Shown here one piece after another: positions 1 through 8,990 of a stretch of 56,762 bases of DNA (position 1 is the first letter of the stretch; every line of letters starts with the position of its first letter). The position numbers and the translations under genes were made by a program. A model generated the notes under the pieces. The model was not told the origin of the DNA, ran no database searches, and saw nothing but the letters and a program-made list of their open reading frames with translations. Origin of the DNA: Clostridia bacterium (lineage in GTDB: Bacteria; Bacillota; Clostridia; Christensenellales; Aristaeellaceae); the NCBI GenBank assembly GCA_017534885.1, contig JAFXVR010000017.1, positions 1-56,762 of the forward strand, given 5' to 3'.

Positions 1-345
1 CACTCCTGCGGCCATGTAGACTTCGTAGATTTTCGGCGCCTGTCTGGCGAACCAGTCCACCAGCATTTCCGGATGGGCCTGCCCGTCCTCGGTGTACGTC
101 GCGTCGCCGCCCAGCCCGCTCTCAAACAGGAAAGCGTGTATGATCTCGTGCCGCAGGACGCGCTTCTGATAAGCCGGATAATCCTTCACCAGGCCGAATG
201 ACGGCTCCGCCTGCCCCTCGATCACGATCTCGTGCGTGGTGTGATCACAGTACCCTGCACACTCCTCCAGGATTTTGTCCTGTTCCGGTGTGCGCAGGCG
301 CACCGTGTAAGGTGTCCCGAGAATGTCCACCTTCAGTTCATCCAT
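1..345 (-). CDS. Phage-associated HExxH zincin-like protein, C-terminus cut by window edge
   Basis: The minus strand is open from an ATG at 345 to the window edge, giving about 115 residues that start MDELKVDILG. The motif HEIIHAF is a classic HExxH zinc-metallopeptidase signature, so a zinc-binding fold is likely; the substrate is unknown. The start at 345 is chosen because GGAGG lies five bases upstream; an alternative in-frame ATG is at 357. It lies 47 bases downstream of the 393-725 gene and follows a phage capsid gene on the same strand, so it is probably the last visible gene of a prophage head-region remnant. The C-terminus is outside the window. Confidence 0.7.
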   Translation of the reverse strand, partial: MDELKVDILGTPYTVRLRTPEQDKILEECAGYCDHTTHEIVIEGQAEPSFGLVKDYPAYQKRVLRHEIIHAFLFESGLGGDATYTEDGQAHPEMLVDWFARQAPKIYEVYMAAGV

Positions 346-392
346 AAGCGCCTCCATGCAAAAACCGCCTCGCTTACGCTTGGCGGCTCGTG

Positions 393-725
393 TCATTTGT
401 CAAGAAATTCCTTCAGGTGCTGATCGACAGCATCTTTGACAGTTTCCAGATAAACCGGCACTGCGCACACCTGACTGAAATCCACATCGGGATTGTTCTC
501 CCAGTCGCTGGAAATAGGTATTCCGTCAAGGTGAGAGAACGTTCCACAATGGCTGCACCAGATCCATGCGCTCCCGCGACCACGCTCTTTCCAAAATCCG
601 ATGGAGTGTGCATGAATATGAATTTCAGGCTTATCACAGCACGCTGCTGATAAAAGTTCCTTATCGCGAAGCACGGCTACTGCGATACTGTCCAGCAGGC
701 TTCCGTTCTTGTCGCTCCATTCCAT
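393..725 (-). CDS. Hypothetical protein, prophage-associated
   Basis: This 110-residue protein is of no family I recognise. It contains a CxxC pair (WCSHCG) and several histidines (HIHAHS) that could bind a metal. Its ATG at 725 overlaps the stop of the upstream capsid gene in a TAATG arrangement, so the two are probably translationally coupled. No signal peptide or membrane segment is visible. Its position between a capsid gene and an HExxH protein makes a phage origin likely, but the function is unknown. Confidence 0.55.
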   Translation of the reverse strand: MEWSDKNGSLLDSIAVAVLRDKELLSAACCDKPEIHIHAHSIGFWKERGRGSAWIWCSHCGTFSHLDGIPISSDWENNPDVDFSQVCAVPVYLETVKDAVDQHLKEFLDK

Positions 726-1966
726 TATCTCTCACCCCTTATGTATGCACCTAGGGCATTACCTGCGGCATATGCTGGATCTTCCGGGGCCATCCCACCT
801 CGTGCAAAGCTACGATTGTGATTTACTTCATGCGCAATTGTGTTTGCCAGTTCCTCTTCGCTGACGAAAGCAAGTGGCCCTAAGAACATTGTGTTTGGAA
901 TTCCCTGTCTGGTTTTCCCGGGCGGAACCTGCGTGTCATCGATGACGATTCTTACAGGTTTCCCGCCGGCCACAAGGTGAATGTTGTACTTCTGAGCAAT
1001 GGCCATCGCATAAGTGTGCTTGTCAAGCGCCATGTCCAGCGCCTTTTCCGTTGGCTGCACAGGCACGCCCTTGCGGTATCGAACCTCGCCCGACTCCATA
1101 TTACCACGACGTGCACCAAATTGCAACTCTCTTTGCCGTTCTGCCTCCGCGCTCCACTCCCTTGCTTTATTCTGAGCCTGGGCTTTCTGCTGGGGTGTCT
1201 GCGCCACAATGGCCCGGTCGCGGTACTTCCGCGCCATCCGCTCAGCATACCGCTGCCTGCTTCTGGCCGTATACTGCGGGGAGGCGTCCCGCACGGGGCG
1301 GGGCTCGTCCCGAAAGCCGCCGTTCGGGGCGTGGGAGATGCCCTCATAGTAGGTGCTGATGCCATGCATGCAACGTGGATGGAAGCACCCGGCGGCCTCC
1401 GCCTCCGAGAGGGAAGGGTACCGGCCGTCCTGTCCGCTCACCGACACGATCACGCCCTCCCAGGCCTCGTAGATCGGGCAGCTCCCGATGTGCCCGTCGA
1501 TCACCGCCAGATCGTAGCCGTAGGACTGCATGGTGTCCACATAACCTGAGATGGTCGCCCGCTCAATGGCCGTCAGGGTCGCCATCTCCGCGTAGTTCTC
1601 CAGCGTCCAGTGGTGGCCGCCCCGGTCGATGAAGCCGGTGATGCCCTTGTCCGCGAAGATCTGCAGCGCTTCCCCCACGGCCTGCCGCGTGTTCACCGCG
1701 CCCGTGGCCATCTGGGAGGAGACATAGGCGATCACATTGGCGTACTGGTCGTCAAACTGCCGCAGGATGCGCCGCTCCGCCGCGTTCAGGTTGTTGTTCA
1801 GGTCGGCTAAGATATAGCCCGCCTTCACGCTGTTCGGGCTGATGTGCCCGGCGTTCCCGATCATGTGCCGCATGTCCGCCATGAACTGCGCCCTGCCCGT
1901 CATGGAGGCCCTGTCCATCACGTCCGCCAGCAGCTTCTCCCGCAGGCCGTGAGCCCGCTCTCGCAA
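725..1966 (-). CDS. Phage minor capsid protein with C-terminal zincin motif, probably 5'-truncated
   Basis: About 413 residues. The middle resembles Phage_min_cap2-type minor head proteins: a helical N-terminal part, then the conserved region ending GCFHPRCMHGIS, close to the family's HPxCxH signature. After a basic, Gln/Arg-rich linker the C-terminal ~110 residues hold IAHEVNH, an HExxH zinc-site motif, suggesting a peptidase-like tail added to the head protein. There is no good start: the first possible codon is a TTG at 1966 without a ribosome binding site, and the frame stays open without ATG to a TAA near 2014. Family members normally have a longer N-terminus, so I infer that the 5' end was lost when the prophage decayed. 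Capsid assignment is fairly secure; activity of the tail is not. Confidence 0.65.
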   Translation of the reverse strand: MRERAHGLREKLLADVMDRASMTGRAQFMADMRHMIGNAGHISPNSVKAGYILADLNNNLNAAERRILRQFDDQYANVIAYVSSQMATGAVNTRQAVGEALQIFADKGITGFIDRGGHHWTLENYAEMATLTAIERATISGYVDTMQSYGYDLAVIDGHIGSCPIYEAWEGVIVSVSGQDGRYPSLSEAEAAGCFHPRCMHGISTYYEGISHAPNGGFRDEPRPVRDASPQYTARSRQRYAERMARKYRDRAIVAQTPQQKAQAQNKAREWSAEAERQRELQFGARRGNMESGEVRYRKGVPVQPTEKALDMALDKHTYAMAIAQKYNIHLVAGGKPVRIVIDDTQVPPGKTRQGIPNTMFLGPLAFVSEEELANTIAHEVNHNRSFARGGMAPEDPAYAAGNALGAYIRGER

Positions 1967-2046
1967 GCGCAGAACCGGCTCAGTATCCCATCCCGGAAAA
2001 CCGTCGAATTCTTAAGTACAAGCAGAGGTATGTTGCATAACCAGCC

Positions 2047-2095
2047 GCAATCCAGAGGCTGAACTCCGCTACGCTCCGTTCAGCCTCTGGATTGC
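2047..2095. repeat. Perfect 18-bp hairpin at the prophage remnant/alaS junction
   Basis: Two exact 18-base arms (2047-2064 and 2078-2095) flank a 13-base loop. No T-tract follows on either strand, so it is not a canonical terminator. A second, shorter hairpin (GCACC...GGTGC, 2100-2125) follows directly. Nothing in the 1967-2216 gap looks coding. The pair may mark the edge of the decayed prophage or be a REP-type repeat. Confidence 0.6.
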
Positions 2096-2216
2096 ATAAG
2101 CACCCTGCCTGCTGAGGCAAGGTGCCATGGTGTTCCTGGATATTTCCTGTATTGTTGCTGTATTGCTGCCCTTGTTTCCCCTCAACGCTGCCCTTGTTAC
2201 CCCTCAACGTTTCCCC

Positions 2217-2245
2217 TTGTATTTTCCTCCCCACCTTGCTATAAT
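2217..2245 (+). promoter_or_regulatory. Sigma-A promoter of alaS
   Basis: TTGTAT (2217-2222) and TATAAT (2240-2245) are separated by 17 bases. Transcription would begin near 2252, which excludes an in-frame ATG at 2248 as the alaS start. Confidence 0.8.
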
Positions 2246-2295
2246 AGGTGCGTTTCATTGTCACCGCCACAGCGGACTGGAAGGAGCCGATACCC

Positions 2296-4089
2296 ATGAG
2301 ACAGATCACTTCACCCGAGCTGCGCGAGATGTTCCAGCGCTTTATGGAGAGCAAGGGACACCACCGCATCGCGTCAGCCTCCGTCATTCCCGAAAACGAC
2401 CCCACCGTGCTGTTCACCACAGCCGGCATGCATCCCCTGGTGCCCTACCTGATGGGCACGCCCCACCCCGCGGGCACCCGCCTGACCGACGTGCAGAAGT
2501 GCATCCGCACCGGCGACATCGAGGACGTGGGCGACGCCAGCCACCTGACCTTTTTTGAAATGCTGGGCAACTGGTCCCTGGGCGACTATTTCAAGAAGGA
2601 AGCCATTTCCTGGTCCTGGGAATTCCTGACCGACGAGAAGTATCTGGGCATCGACAAGAACCGCCTGGCCTTCACCGTGTTCGAGGGCAATGAGGACTGC
2701 CCCCGGGACGACGAGAGCTACGAGATCTGGCGCTCCATGGGCGTGGCGCCGGATCACCTCTTCTACCTGCCCAAGGAGCACAACTGGTGGGGCCCCGCCG
2801 GCCTGACCGGCCCCTGCGGCCCGGACACCGAAATGTTCTACATCACCGACAAGCCCGCCTGCGGCCCGAACTGCTCGCCCGCCTGCTCCTGCGGACACTA
2901 TCTGGAGATCTGGAACGACGTCTTCATGCAGTACAACAAGCAGAAGGACGGCACCTTCGAGCCCCTGGCCAAGAAGAACGTGGACACCGGCATGGGCCTG
3001 GAGCGCACGGTCTGCACCCTCACCGGCAAGAAGAGCGTCTATGAGACCGACGCCTTCACCGGCATTTTAGCCCGCATCGCGGAACTCAGCGGCAAGACCT
3101 ACGGCGAGCACGAGGAGGAGACCCGCGCCTTCCGCATCATCGCGGACCACATGCGCACCGCCACCTTCATCCTCGGCGACAACCGCGGCGTCAGCCCCTC
3201 CAACACCGACCAGGGCTATATCCTCCGCCGCCTCATCCGCCGTGCCGTCCGCTTCGGCATGAAGCTGGGCATGCCCGAGGGCTTCACCGCCGAGATCGCC
3301 CAGGTCATCATCAACCAGTATCAGGAGACCTATCCCGAGCTGAGCCGCCACAGCGACTTTGTGCTGGAGCAGCTGAAGCTGGAGGAGACCCGCTTCGCCC
3401 GCACCCTGCGCCAGGGCGAGCGCGAGTTTGAGAAGGTCGCCGCCCGGGTGACCGACGGCATGATCGACGGCCTGACCGCCTTCCACCTGTATGACACTTA
3501 CGGCTATCCCATCGAGATGACCCGCGAGCTGGCCGACGAGCGCGGCCTGAAGGTGGACATGGCCGCCTTTGAGGAGCACTTCAAAAAGCACCAGGAGCTG
3601 AGCCATCAGGGCGCGGACCAGAAGTTCAAGGGCGGCCTGGCCGACCAGACCGTGGAAACAGCCCGCCTGCACACCGCCACCCACCTGCTCCACGCCGCCC
3701 TGCGCAAGGTGCTGGGTGACGAGGTGGCCCAGAAGGGCTCCAACATCACCGCTGAACGCCTCCGCTTCGACTTCTCCTTCGGCCGCAAGGTGACCAAGGA
3801 AGAGCTGGCCGAGGTCGAGAAGCTGGTGAACGAGGCCATCGAGGCGGACGTGCCCGTGGTCTGCGAGGAAATGACCGTGCCCGAGGCCAAGGAAAAGGGC
3901 GCCATCGGCCTGTTTGAGAGCAAGTACGGCGAGCGCGTGCGCACCTACAAAATGGGCGACTTCTCCTTCGAGATCTGCGGCGGCCCCCATGCCGAGCACA
4001 CCGGCGAGCTGGGCCACTTCAAGATTCAGAAGGAAGAATCCTCCTCCGCCGGCGTCCGCCGCATCAAGGCGGTCATCAGCGGGACTTGA
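2296..4089 (+). CDS. alaS: Alanine--tRNA ligase lacking the C-terminal domain
   Basis: Charges tRNA-Ala with alanine. The 597 residues cover the class II catalytic domain (VQKCIRTGDIEDVG, TFFEMLGNWS, GMGLER), the tRNA-recognition helices and the editing domain with its HTATH and CGGPH zinc ligands. The protein stops right after the editing domain, whereas usual bacterial AlaRS is about 870 residues and continues into the DHHA1/C-Ala domain. The end looks natural: it is followed by a strong terminator and I see no C-Ala-coding sequence downstream. Shorter AlaRS-related proteins are known, so a second alaS elsewhere is possible. Start at 2296 follows GGAAGGAG and the promoter position. No T-box leader is visible. 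Confidence 0.9.
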   Translation: MRQITSPELREMFQRFMESKGHHRIASASVIPENDPTVLFTTAGMHPLVPYLMGTPHPAGTRLTDVQKCIRTGDIEDVGDASHLTFFEMLGNWSLGDYFKKEAISWSWEFLTDEKYLGIDKNRLAFTVFEGNEDCPRDDESYEIWRSMGVAPDHLFYLPKEHNWWGPAGLTGPCGPDTEMFYITDKPACGPNCSPACSCGHYLEIWNDVFMQYNKQKDGTFEPLAKKNVDTGMGLERTVCTLTGKKSVYETDAFTGILARIAELSGKTYGEHEEETRAFRIIADHMRTATFILGDNRGVSPSNTDQGYILRRLIRRAVRFGMKLGMPEGFTAEIAQVIINQYQETYPELSRHSDFVLEQLKLEETRFARTLRQGEREFEKVAARVTDGMIDGLTAFHLYDTYGYPIEMTRELADERGLKVDMAAFEEHFKKHQELSHQGADQKFKGGLADQTVETARLHTATHLLHAALRKVLGDEVAQKGSNITAERLRFDFSFGRKVTKEELAEVEKLVNEAIEADVPVVCEEMTVPEAKEKGAIGLFESKYGERVRTYKMGDFSFEICGGPHAEHTGELGHFKIQKEESSSAGVRRIKAVISGT

Positions 4090-4118
4090 GGGGATTGGGA
4101 CTATAGACAAATATAAAG

Positions 4119-4163
4119 GGAAGCGCTGCCCCCGGGGGAATGGGGGTGGCGCTTCCTTTTTTC
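4119..4163 (+). terminator. Rho-independent terminator between alaS and the convergent surface protein gene
   Basis: A 15-bp stem (4119-4133 with 4142-4156) is followed by six T residues. On the minus strand the same hairpin is followed by CTTTATATTT, so it probably also ends the convergent gene at 4224. Confidence 0.9.
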
Positions 4164-4223
4164 GTGAGGGGTGGGGGGCAGGAGGGTGGGCGGGCCCCCT
4201 GCACACACTATGGGCTGACGGGG

Positions 4224-7200
4224 TTATTGGTAGTTGCAAACGACGGTTGTGGTGGCGGGGATAGCGTTGGTGCCCTTGGTGACCGCGGCCCACTGCTCCT
4301 CGGTGCCCTTGAAATAGATGGTGGTCAGGTTGGAGTCCCTGAAGGCGTTTTCTCCGATGCTGGTTAGGCTTGCCGGGAGGATAATGGTCTTGAGGCTTAT
4401 GCAACCGTAGAAACTACATTTGGCGATGCTGGTCACACTGTCGTGGACGGTCACGCTTCTCAGACTGCTACAGTTATAGAATACATAATCGGGTATGCTA
4501 GTGATTCCGGTTGGAATCGTGACGCTTCTCAAGCTGGTACACCCATAGAACACCGATCCCCCCATGCCGGTAATGCTGTTCGGCAGTATTACGCTGGTCA
4601 AACTAACGCATCCTTGGAACGCATATTCTCCAATGCCAGTTACACTATTCGGGATTGAAACGCTGGTCAGCTTGGTGCACCATTGAAAAGCATACTTGCT
4701 AATGTAACTCACACTATTTGGGATAGTAATGCTTTTCAAATTCGTAAGGCCATAAAACGCATACCATCCAATGCTTGTTGCTCCTCTATAAATCACGGAA
4801 GATTTTATCTCAGCGTATCTTGAATACCAAGGAGCATCGCGTCTACGATATTCCCATTGTGTGTAGTTGTACACACTAGTATAATAATCTGGCATTGCCC
4901 CTGCGCCGAAGATAATCAGCGTTCCCTGGTTGTTCAACAACCAGTACAGATGGCTGCCGCAGTCGCCGTTGCTGGTAAAGACGGTTGTGATGCTGCCGTT
5001 GGTCACTTCGTCTCCTTTTTCTACCGCGTCCCACTGGGCTGCTGTGCCCAGGAAGTTGAGGGTCGTCAGGCTGGCGCAGCTGTTGAAGGCCTGGCTGCCG
5101 ATGCTGATGACGCTTGTCTGAAGGGTCACGCAGGTCAGCCCGCCGCAGCCGTTGAAGGCGTAAGCGCCGATGGTTTCAAGGCCGTCCGGGAGGTCCAGCA
5201 CGGTCAGGCCGCCGCACCGGGAGAAGGCGTAGTCGCCGATGTCCCTCAGGGTTTCAGGAGCGTTCAGACCGGTCAGGCCCCTGCAGTTCGTAAAGGCATA
5301 ATTGCCGATAGCGCTCAGGCTGGAGGGGATGGTCAGCGTGCCGGTCAGGCCGGAACAGCCATAGAAGGCATAGTCGTCCAGCAGGCTCAGGTTCCTGGGC
5401 AGGCGCAGGGAGCCGGTCAGGCCGGTGCAGCCCTGGAAGGCGTGATTACCAATGGTGGTCACGCTGTTTGGAATAACCACCGCGCCGGTGATTCCCGTCC
5501 GGTTGCGGAAGGCGGACGTGCCGATGGTGGTCACCGGGCAGCCGCCGACCTCGCTCCGGATGTTCAATGATGTCAGGTCTTCATCGCAGCCGATCACGAC
5601 CGCAACGCCGTTTTTCAGCTCGTAATGGATGCCGTCGACGACCTGGGTCCACTGCACGGTCACCTTTGCCGCGCTGGTGTAGACGGACGCGCCGATGGGG
5701 TTGTACAGGCGGCAGCGGTAGAGAACGGTGCCGTCGTCCTGTGTTACTGTCAGCTCATGGGTGACGGTCAGCGCCTCGCTCCCGGAGGAGGCCATTTCAG
5801 TCCACTTGCCGCCGTTGTTGACGGAGCGCTCCCAGATGTGGCAGCAGCCCTCGGCGGTTTCCGCGTGCAGCGTGACAGGCGCCCCGGCCATCGAGATCAG
5901 GTCTACGGGCTGCACGGTGATCCGGATGGTGGTGAAAATCCGGGCGATATCGGTGTATTTGACGGTTCCGTCCATGCCGGTCAGGACGCAGCGGTATTGC
6001 CATCCGTTGTATTTCGCCGACATGGCAAAGCTCATGGACGCGGTATTGTTGCCCTCGGTGTCGTTGTTTGCCCAGTTTGCGCCGCCGTCGGTGGAATACT
6101 GCCACTGATAGGTGTTCACGCCGGTGGCTGTGACACTGAGGGTCACCATGCTGTCGATGTCCGCCGTCTGGCTCTTCGGCTGGGCGGAAATGACGATTGC
6201 AGGCGCCTGCAGACTGACGCTCCTGGTGTAAGCCACCGCGCCGCTGTAGCCGGTCAGCTTGCAGCGGGTCAGGCGTCTGTAATGGGCCGCCGCCACGGTG
6301 TAGGTGAACATGGCCGTGTTGTGGCCGCCGGAGGTGTAATCCTTCCAGGTTTCGCCGCCATTCTCGGAATACTGCCAGAGATAGGTCTTGACATTCGCGG
6401 CTTCCACCGTGAGCGTCACCTGGTCGTCGAGAGAGGCGGAGTAGTTCTGGGGCTGTACGGTCACAGAGATGGCCGGCGCCTGCAGTTTCACCGTGTTGGT
6501 ATAAACCGTGGCGCCGCTGTAGCCGGTCAGGCGGCAGCGGATCAGCCGGCTGTAGTGTTCCTCCTCCACCGTGTATTTGAAGGAGGCGGTATTGTAGCCG
6601 CTGGAGGTAAAGCTGCTCCAGTTTGTCCCGCCGTCGGTGGAATACTGCCAGAGGTAGCTGCGCACGTTTTCCGCGCCGACCGTCAGGGTGACCTCCGCGC
6701 CGATGCCGGCGGTACTGTCCTTCGGCTGCGCGGTGATCCTGAGTTCCGGCGCCTGCAGCTTCACGCTGTTCGTGTACATCTGCAGGCCGGTCAGGCCGGT
6801 CAGGCGGCAGCGGATCAGCCGGTTATAATCCTCGGGATCGACGGTGACGGTCAGGGTGGCCGTGTTGTAGCCGCCGGAGGTGTAGCTGATCCATGTGGCG
6901 CCTTCGTCGCCGGAATACTGCCACAGATAGCTCTTGACGTTTTCGGCGCTGACGGAGAATTTGACCGTTTCCTCAACCGCCGCGGTGACGCTCTGGGGCT
7001 GGGTGATGATATTGATGGCCGGGGCGATCAGCGTCACGCTGTCGGTGTTGACCACCGAGCCGTTATAGCCGGTCAGGCGGCAGCGGATCAGCCAGGTGTA
7101 ATGCTCCAGTTCAGCGTCAAAGGTGAGGGTGGACGCACTGTTGCCGCCGGCGGTGAAGGCGTTCCAGCTGCCCCCCTCGTCCACGGAATACTGCCAGAGA

Positions 7201-8606
7201 TAGACCCTGACATTCTTCGCGGTGACGGAGAACCTGACATTCTCGCCCAGGGCGGCTGTGACATCCTTCGGCTGGGTGACCACCTCGACGTCAGGCGCGT
7301 TCAGCTTCACGCTGTTGGTGTAGACCACCTTGTCATTGAAGCCGGTCAGGCGGCAGCGGATCAGCCAGGCGTAATGCTCCGCTTCGACGGTATAGGTGAG
7401 GCTGGCGGTATAGTATCCGCCGGAGGTGAAGGCGCTCCAGGAATTGCCCTCATCCTCGGAATACTGCCACAGATAGTTTTTCACATTCGTCGCGCCCACC
7501 GTCAGCTTCACTTCGTCGCCGATCGCCGCAGTGGTGTCCTCGGGCTGGGTTGTGATTTCAACATCCGGGGCCAGCAGGCGGACGCTGTCCGTATAGAGCA
7601 CGGCTCCGGCCAGACCGGTCAGACGGCAGCGGATCAGCCGAGAATAATGCTCTTCCGCCACTGTGTAAGTGAAATTGGGCGTGTCGTATCCGCCGGAGGT
7701 GAAGCCGTGCCAGAACTCGCCGTTGTCCTCAGAATACTGCCAGAGATAGCCCGCGACATTCTCTGCCTCGACGGTAAGCTCGACTTCCTCGCCGACGGCA
7801 GCGGTCACGTCCTCCGGCTGCTTCACAATAACGATGTCCGGCACAGCCGTGGGTGTGGCCGTCGGTGTGGCCGTGGCCGTAGCCGTGGCCGTAGCCGTGG
7901 CGGTTGCCGTGGGCTGCGGCGCGTCGCCCAGAATCTGCCAGCCGATGTCCTGCACGTTCTGTTCCTTTGTGACGGTGTCCGTCACCACAATGAACACATT
8001 GAACTTCCCGTCATAGCCCGGCGTGGCCGCCACGCGGCTCTCCGTGGAATAGAAGTAGTTGACGGGGTTGGAGCTGCTGTCGTAGATGTTGTAGGCAATG
8101 GTCAGCGAGCCGCTCTTGCAGGCCAGCTCGGGCCGGTCCACATAGATGGATTTGCGGTCCTCCGAGATGGTGAAGGTCGCCTTGCCGACGGTCAGCCTGT
8201 CGGCAATGGGCCAGGACAGGTTGTGCCAGCCGATGTTCTGCGTGTCGGACACGCCGGTGGCCACATCGGTCACCACCACAAACACGTTGAACAGGCCGCC
8301 GTAACCGGGCGTGGCCGCCACGCGCTTCTCAAGCGAATAGAAGTAGTTGACAGCATGGCTGTTCTCATCGTAAATGTTGTAGGCAATGGTATAGTCGTCC
8401 GAGCCGGTCACTTCGGGCTTGTCGATGTAGATGGACTTGCCGTCCGGGCTGACCTCATAGGTGACTTTGCCGACGGTCAGTCCCTTGCCCTCCTCCTCAA
8501 TATCCATCATCAGCGCGTCCAAATCCACGCCGTCCTCAGCCACCGTGGGCATGAGGGTCAGCAGCAGACTCAGCGTCAGCAGCAGGGCAGTCAGTCGTTT
8601 CAGCAT
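4224..8606 (-). CDS. Secreted multidomain surface protein: duplicated YNIYD module, Ig-like repeats, BspA-type LRRs
   Basis: 1460 residues. A signal peptide (1-23) precedes the acidic stretch EDGVDLDALMMDIEEE. Then come two copies of an ~85-residue module with AYNIYD, VNYFYS, RVAATPGY and FNVFxVVTD, a low-complexity TATAT/PTATPT linker, eight Ig-like repeats of about 88 residues (QP...VTL, YLWQYS, LIRCRLTG, YTDSV), and a C-terminal LRR_5/BspA-type region (IPNSVTxIGxxAF). This is probably an extracellular adhesion or substrate-binding protein; no catalytic domain is visible. No sortase LPxTG or SLH anchor is seen, so anchoring is unexplained. Start ATG at 8606 follows AAAGGAGG; an earlier overlapping ATG is out of frame. 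It is divergent from a truncated relative at 8985-10574 and has paralogues at 41525, 42735, 52983 and perhaps 56239. Confidence 0.88.
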   Translation of the reverse strand: MLKRLTALLLTLSLLLTLMPTVAEDGVDLDALMMDIEEEGKGLTVGKVTYEVSPDGKSIYIDKPEVTGSDDYTIAYNIYDENSHAVNYFYSLEKRVAATPGYGGLFNVFVVVTDVATGVSDTQNIGWHNLSWPIADRLTVGKATFTISEDRKSIYVDRPELACKSGSLTIAYNIYDSSSNPVNYFYSTESRVAATPGYDGKFNVFIVVTDTVTKEQNVQDIGWQILGDAPQPTATATATATATATATPTATPTAVPDIVIVKQPEDVTAAVGEEVELTVEAENVAGYLWQYSEDNGEFWHGFTSGGYDTPNFTYTVAEEHYSRLIRCRLTGLAGAVLYTDSVRLLAPDVEITTQPEDTTAAIGDEVKLTVGATNVKNYLWQYSEDEGNSWSAFTSGGYYTASLTYTVEAEHYAWLIRCRLTGFNDKVVYTNSVKLNAPDVEVVTQPKDVTAALGENVRFSVTAKNVRVYLWQYSVDEGGSWNAFTAGGNSASTLTFDAELEHYTWLIRCRLTGYNGSVVNTDSVTLIAPAINIITQPQSVTAAVEETVKFSVSAENVKSYLWQYSGDEGATWISYTSGGYNTATLTVTVDPEDYNRLIRCRLTGLTGLQMYTNSVKLQAPELRITAQPKDSTAGIGAEVTLTVGAENVRSYLWQYSTDGGTNWSSFTSSGYNTASFKYTVEEEHYSRLIRCRLTGYSGATVYTNTVKLQAPAISVTVQPQNYSASLDDQVTLTVEAANVKTYLWQYSENGGETWKDYTSGGHNTAMFTYTVAAAHYRRLTRCKLTGYSGAVAYTRSVSLQAPAIVISAQPKSQTADIDSMVTLSVTATGVNTYQWQYSTDGGANWANNDTEGNNTASMSFAMSAKYNGWQYRCVLTGMDGTVKYTDIARIFTTIRITVQPVDLISMAGAPVTLHAETAEGCCHIWERSVNNGGKWTEMASSGSEALTVTHELTVTQDDGTVLYRCRLYNPIGASVYTSAAKVTVQWTQVVDGIHYELKNGVAVVIGCDEDLTSLNIRSEVGGCPVTTIGTSAFRNRTGITGAVVIPNSVTTIGNHAFQGCTGLTGSLRLPRNLSLLDDYAFYGCSGLTGTLTIPSSLSAIGNYAFTNCRGLTGLNAPETLRDIGDYAFSRCGGLTVLDLPDGLETIGAYAFNGCGGLTCVTLQTSVISIGSQAFNSCASLTTLNFLGTAAQWDAVEKGDEVTNGSITTVFTSNGDCGSHLYWLLNNQGTLIIFGAGAMPDYYTSVYNYTQWEYRRRDAPWYSRYAEIKSSVIYRGATSIGWYAFYGLTNLKSITIPNSVSYISKYAFQWCTKLTSVSIPNSVTGIGEYAFQGCVSLTSVILPNSITGMGGSVFYGCTSLRSVTIPTGITSIPDYVFYNCSSLRSVTVHDSVTSIAKCSFYGCISLKTIILPASLTSIGENAFRDSNLTTIYFKGTEEQWAAVTKGTNAIPATTTVVCNYQ

Positions 8607-8705
8607 TTCATTGTCCTCCTTTGGTCGGGTTGGCTGATGGAGCTGTCATAAAGTGCACCTTTTGACAGTTCCCTCTTTGATTGTGCAAGTATTGGCGCTG
8701 GTCAA

Positions 8706-8734
8706 ATCATAACATATCTGCCAACGGTTTTCAA
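8706..8734 (-). promoter_or_regulatory. Promoter of the 1460-residue surface protein gene
   Basis: On the minus strand, TTGAAA (8734-8729) and TATGAT (8711-8706) are 17 bases apart. The leader is then about 95 bases. The paralogues at 52983 and 56239 have very similar promoters (TTGAAA/TTGAAG, 17 bases, TATAAT/TAAAAT). Confidence 0.75.
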
Positions 8735-8789
8735 TCGCAATTTGCCCGGGCATCCAAATTTCTTGCCAAAAGTCCCTTCCCGGCATACC

Positions 8790-8833
8790 AAAACCCCGCC
8801 CCGGCGCGTCCTCCCATCCGCGCCGGAGCGGGG
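8790..8833 (-). terminator. Terminator of the glycoside hydrolase remnant
   Basis: A GC-rich stem (CCCCGC-CCGGCGCG with its complement, one bulge each side) is followed on the minus strand by TTTTGG. It lies just past the stop of the truncated hydrolase gene at 8866. Confidence 0.7.
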
Positions 8834-8865
8834 CCTTATCTCCTTTTCAGCTGCCCTTCACCGCG

Positions 8866-8990
8866 TCACAGTTCCTTCACCAGCTCGTCCCGCACGGCGT
8901 CCATGCGCGGGTCAGACACGCCGAAATCCATCTTCTTGTAGGACCAGATGGCGCAGCCGATGCCGTGGCGCTCGAACACGGTGTGGATGG
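8866..8990 (-). pseudogene. C-terminal stump of a glycoside hydrolase (GH5-like)
   Basis: The last ~40 codons of a minus-strand gene read TVFERHGIGCAIWSYKKMDF and end in VKEL before a TGA. HGIGxAIWSYK resembles the C-terminal strand and helix of family 5 (cellulase-type) hydrolases; this is judged from a short stretch and is tentative. The stop codon and terminator are intact, but everything upstream is missing: around 8985-8995 the sequence changes abruptly into plus-strand Ig-repeat coding sequence. The catalytic residues are gone, so it is a non-functional remnant of a rearrangement. Confidence 0.55.

Noticed and set aside
2248..2295. A 16-codon N-terminal extension of alaS from an ATG at 2248
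   Set aside because: The promoter places the transcript start near 2252, and GGAAGGAG directs the start to 2296.
7834..8016. Tandem 12-base units (GCCGTGGCCGTA-like) as a CRISPR or regulatory array
   Set aside because: They encode the Thr/Ala/Pro linker of the surface protein and have no spacers.
5625..8651. A 1008-codon open frame antisense to the Ig/LRR surface protein gene
   Set aside because: Repetitive Gly/Ala/Arg/His-rich translation mirrors the repeats on the other strand; no ribosome binding site or family resemblance. High GC makes such shadows common.
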